Below are positions 61,747-64,000 of a stretch of 64,000 nucleotides of DNA, one piece after another; position 1 is the first letter of the stretch; the number at the start of each line of letters is the position of its first letter. The position numbers were made by a program, and so were the translations under genes. This DNA is from Marinoscillum luteum (GTDB taxonomy: Bacteria > Bacteroidota > Bacteroidia > Cytophagales > Cyclobacteriaceae): contig NZ_JBIPKE010000020.1 in assembly GCF_044005705.1 (NCBI RefSeq), forward strand, positions 924,955 through 988,954. The letters run 5' to 3'. Below the pieces are notes generated by a model, which made no database searches, was not told where the DNA came from, and saw only the letters and a list, made by a program, of their open reading frames with translations.

Positions 61747-63701
61747 TAGGTAAATCTTAGAAGTAAAGTTTCAGCCATCAAAAATATCAGCGCCAAAATT
61801 AATGCATATTTCCATAAGCCATTCTCCCCGCTTTCAGAAGTATTGCTCGTCAGGGCAGCTCCAGTATCCACCTGCTCCAGGCGTATATGGTCATAGCCCG
61901 CAATCATTCGCTCAAATTCATCCGTACCAATGGCTGCTATTTCGGATTCGCGTCGGTCAAAATTTAACGCAATGGATTTGAGTGTATCACTATCAGCAAC
62001 AAGATGATAGATTCCGGGTTTTGAAATCACATCAGGAATCTCTAGCAATATTTCACCTTTGAAATACCGGTAACTCGGTATAAATACGTCTTCGGAGTTT
62101 CGTAACTCCAGGATATCTCCTGGTGCTATACCTTCCATTTTCAGTGGAATTAAACCACCCCCCAGTCGATAGGACATCGGGGCTACTCCCAAAGGCTGAG
62201 CCAAAAGATACATGACAGGCACAAAGATGGCATGCTTATGAAAGTTGGTTAAGGAGTCATCCAAAGGACTTGTAATTAAGTAAGTCATCTTCTCGCCTGA
62301 CTTCACAAGAAAGGGGAAGCCCTCATTCGTTCCGAGTATTGTTTCTGTAAAACCCGTCACACCGTAGATGCTCTTTACATTAGGAAGGCCAGCTCGCTCA
62401 TTCTTTTCACTAAACACACCATCAAAAAAAGGATGATCGAGTGACTTCTTGCTTAACGTTCCACTTTCAGTCCTTCGTTTCACGTCCAATCCAAATCCCA
62501 GCACCGAATGATACGACTCTGGCTCAGCAGCACCTGACGGAACCACTAGAATCTTACCGTCTATCTGATCCACCTGACTGACCAGCCAATCCGGAATCTG
62601 ATCCAACCCATTCAATACCAGTAAATCAGCATTTACAACATCCTCAAAGGAAGCATTCTCGATTGAATTACTGACAAGACTAAAATAGTCACTGTTGGAA
62701 AAGACTTTCTCTAAGTATCTGCCAGCACTTTTGGCTGAAGATAATACGACGATCAGTGGCTTTTCCGCAGGTGAAATGGAAAAATAAAAATCATTATCAA
62801 AGACAACAGGATTATCCTGCACGCTAATTTTATAATTTCCATCCAGGGGTTCATTCACCCCAATATCAAGAGAAAGCATTTCAGTATCAAGGCCAGGTAT
62901 AGTCGCTGTAAAGGCCGATAGCTGCTGCTCACCCTTTTCCACCTTAACAAGGACATTTTCCACCCTTTCAGCACCTGTGTTCCTGATTCCAAAATGCAAG
63001 GTATTCACCCCGGTCAAACCCATAGGCTTCTCCAAATACACCGAATCAACATAAAGATTTCGAGAATTTTCCGACTGCAATTGATGATAAACAATAGCCA
63101 GTGAAGTGTCACCCAATACTTTATCGATCGGTAGAGTGGTAGATCTCTGCAAATCTCCGTAGACATGTAAAAGGTCTACACCGTAATAGTCAGCCCTACC
63201 GACCACATCACTTAGGAATAATGATCCATCCGAAAACTTAACTTCTTGTATAATCTCATCAGACTCGCTTAATGAAAATTCCCTTTGTCCATCATTATCA
63301 AACACGCGAACAGAGGTCCCTTGCTCCCGCTCGTTCAAGAGTGTCTGGATGGAAGAATATGCCCCATAAAGCAGAGGTTCACCCTTAGCATCAGTCTGCT
63401 GCATACTATAGGAATTATCTAGATAGATCGCCACTGACCTCTCCCGATCAGATGCAAGCCCATCCCCTAGCATTGGCTTGCTGAAGGCCAGCACAATAAA
63501 ACAAAGTACAAGAAGTCGTGAGAGGAGTATGAGAAGCTTTTTCAACGTGGACTTAGACTTTTGCTGCTGCTCAATGCTGGTCAGAAAAGACAAATTCGAA
63601 AAATATACCTTCTTAAGTCTCCTAAAGTTAAAGAGATGAATGATGATGGGTACCAGCAATAAAGCAAACGCCCAAAAAGCCTCGGGATTCAAAAAATACA
63701 T
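61746..63701 (-). CDS. BatA-domain membrane protein
   Basis: The protein is 651 residues. The N-terminal double-membrane BatA signature (about 1-85) has MYFLNPEAFWAFALLLVPII, HLFNFRRLKKVYFSNLSFL and KSTLKKLLILLSRLLVLCFI followed by LAFSKP. A vWA-like region begins with AIYLDNSYSMQQTD (DNSYS in place of the usual MIDAS DxSxS), then a long beta-rich region and a single C-terminal membrane helix (about 632-650). It resembles a Bacteroidota protein often annotated as BatA domain-containing, distinct from the aerotolerance BatA/B proteins. It heads the operon; the rRNA operon's 3' end lies behind it, on the same strand. Confidence 0.88.
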   Translation of the reverse strand: MYFLNPEAFWAFALLLVPIIIHLFNFRRLKKVYFSNLSFLTSIEQQQKSKSTLKKLLILLSRLLVLCFIVLAFSKPMLGDGLASDRERSVAIYLDNSYSMQQTDAKGEPLLYGAYSSIQTLLNEREQGTSVRVFDNDGQREFSLSESDEIIQEVKFSDGSLFLSDVVGRADYYGVDLLHVYGDLQRSTTLPIDKVLGDTSLAIVYHQLQSENSRNLYVDSVYLEKPMGLTGVNTLHFGIRNTGAERVENVLVKVEKGEQQLSAFTATIPGLDTEMLSLDIGVNEPLDGNYKISVQDNPVVFDNDFYFSISPAEKPLIVVLSSAKSAGRYLEKVFSNSDYFSLVSNSIENASFEDVVNADLLVLNGLDQIPDWLVSQVDQIDGKILVVPSGAAEPESYHSVLGFGLDVKRRTESGTLSKKSLDHPFFDGVFSEKNERAGLPNVKSIYGVTGFTETILGTNEGFPFLVKSGEKMTYLITSPLDDSLTNFHKHAIFVPVMYLLAQPLGVAPMSYRLGGGLIPLKMEGIAPGDILELRNSEDVFIPSYRYFKGEILLEIPDVISKPGIYHLVADSDTLKSIALNFDRRESEIAAIGTDEFERMIAGYDHIRLEQVDTGAALTSNTSESGENGLWKYALILALIFLMAETLLLRFT

Positions 63702-63878
63702 CCAATATCTGCGCTCAAGTGTGAACTATTCTATCGTCAAATCTATGGCTTAATTTTCGATTTAAGGAACAGTTCTAAAGCTTTAACCCTGATCGAGGAT
63801 CAATCCTGAAATCTGGGCAACATAAAATTATCTGATCCCTGAAACTGACCTCTCCTAGGGGCTTCTCATAATTAGGCA

Positions 63879-63913
63879 TAAAAAAACCCTTACCAAGTAA
63901 ATGAGAAGGGTTA
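63879..63913 (-). terminator. rRNA operon terminator
   Basis: On the minus strand a stem AACCCTTCTCAT / TTGGTAAGGGTT is followed by seven T. It directly follows the 5S rRNA 3' end. Confidence 0.88.
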
Positions 63914-63918
63914 ATAAA

Positions 63919-64000
63919 AGACTGGCAACGACTTACTCTCCCACCTGTTACGGCAGTACCATCAGCGCTGGTGGGCTTAACTTCTCTGTTCGGAATGGAA
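63919..64000 (-). rRNA. rrf: 5S rRNA, 3' portion (5' end outside window)
   Basis: On the minus strand the segment reads TTCCGAACAGAGAAGTTAAG, CCCACCAGCGCTGATGGTAC, TGCC, GGTGGGAGAGTAAGTCGTTG, CCAGTCT. This is the conserved 5S sequence with helix II-III and the 3' half of helix I. About 82 nt are in the window and the first ~30 lie beyond the right edge. The 23S and 16S genes are expected further right. Confidence 0.96.

Noticed and set aside
1..64000. CRISPR array, prophage or integrative element
   Set aside because: No regularly spaced direct repeats, no integrase or capsid genes; tRNA-Lys lacks a duplicated 3' end nearby.

Overview
The window looks like a chromosome segment of a Bacteroidota bacterium, most likely an aerobic, probably marine member of the Cytophagales. 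The support is indirect but consistent: type IX secretion (T9SS) C-terminal domains of both the CHU_C/gliding type (34684-37245) and the Por type (44801-48079), type II (GSII) glutamine synthetase, DUF4199, DUF5686 and BatA-type proteins, Bacteroidota-style RHS proteins with the DUF6443-like region, and several candidate TAnnTTTG -7 promoter elements. No plasmid or phage core genes and no CRISPR array were seen.

Region 1 (1-6593, minus strand) is a compact type II secretion / type IV pilus-like operon. In transcription order it encodes a GspG-like pseudopilin, a short prepilin peptidase, a GspE/PilB ATPase, a secretin, a PilN/GspL-like protein, a PilO/GspM-like protein and an exported fibronectin-like repeat protein that runs off the left edge. 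No GspF/PilC platform gene is visible.

Region 2 (6772-25106) is the accessory heart of the window. It holds nine paralogous secreted fibre-like proteins with VGIGT-type repeats and a constant C-terminal domain (W-x-D-[FY]-V-F, HLPxIPS, LGEMN, KIEELTLY). Two adjacent copies carry single-base deletions at nearly the same place in the constant domain. A ~67-bp leader is conserved upstream of two transcription units. A decayed RAYT/IS200-type transposase lies between perfect 14-bp inverted repeats. A two-gene RHS locus follows, with an unrecognised Gly/Ala-rich C-terminal tip and a small membrane-anchored protein directly behind it, which resembles a polymorphic toxin and its immunity protein. 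The fibre array, the RHS pair and the adjacent pseudopilus-type operon are the best candidates for an undescribed system; a functional link between them is inference only.

Region 3 (25853-44411) is mostly core: tRNA-Lys, a TPR/SH3 protein, a nitrogen-assimilation cluster (glutamine synthetase, porin, ammonium transporter), a Cys/Met PLP enzyme, a DUF5686 outer-membrane protein, a T9SS-exported cadherin-like protein, the rRNA methylase RlmD, an MscS channel, an exported amidohydrolase, and the pxpABC 5-oxoprolinase operon.

Region 4 (44801-64000) begins with a large T9SS-exported M4 metalloprotease, then housekeeping and conserved genes: a class II amidotransferase, two Spo0M/arrestin-like proteins, a frameshifted DUF4440 gene, an SF1 helicase with a TerB-like partner, AcpH-CrcB, a DnaJ-TPR membrane protein, a DUF3052 protein, an acyl-CoA thioesterase and a methyltransferase. 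It ends in a tight six-gene operon (BatA-like, dihydroorotase-like, two DUF4199, two family-2 glycosyltransferases) and the 3' part of a 5S rRNA gene, so an rRNA operon lies just beyond the right edge.
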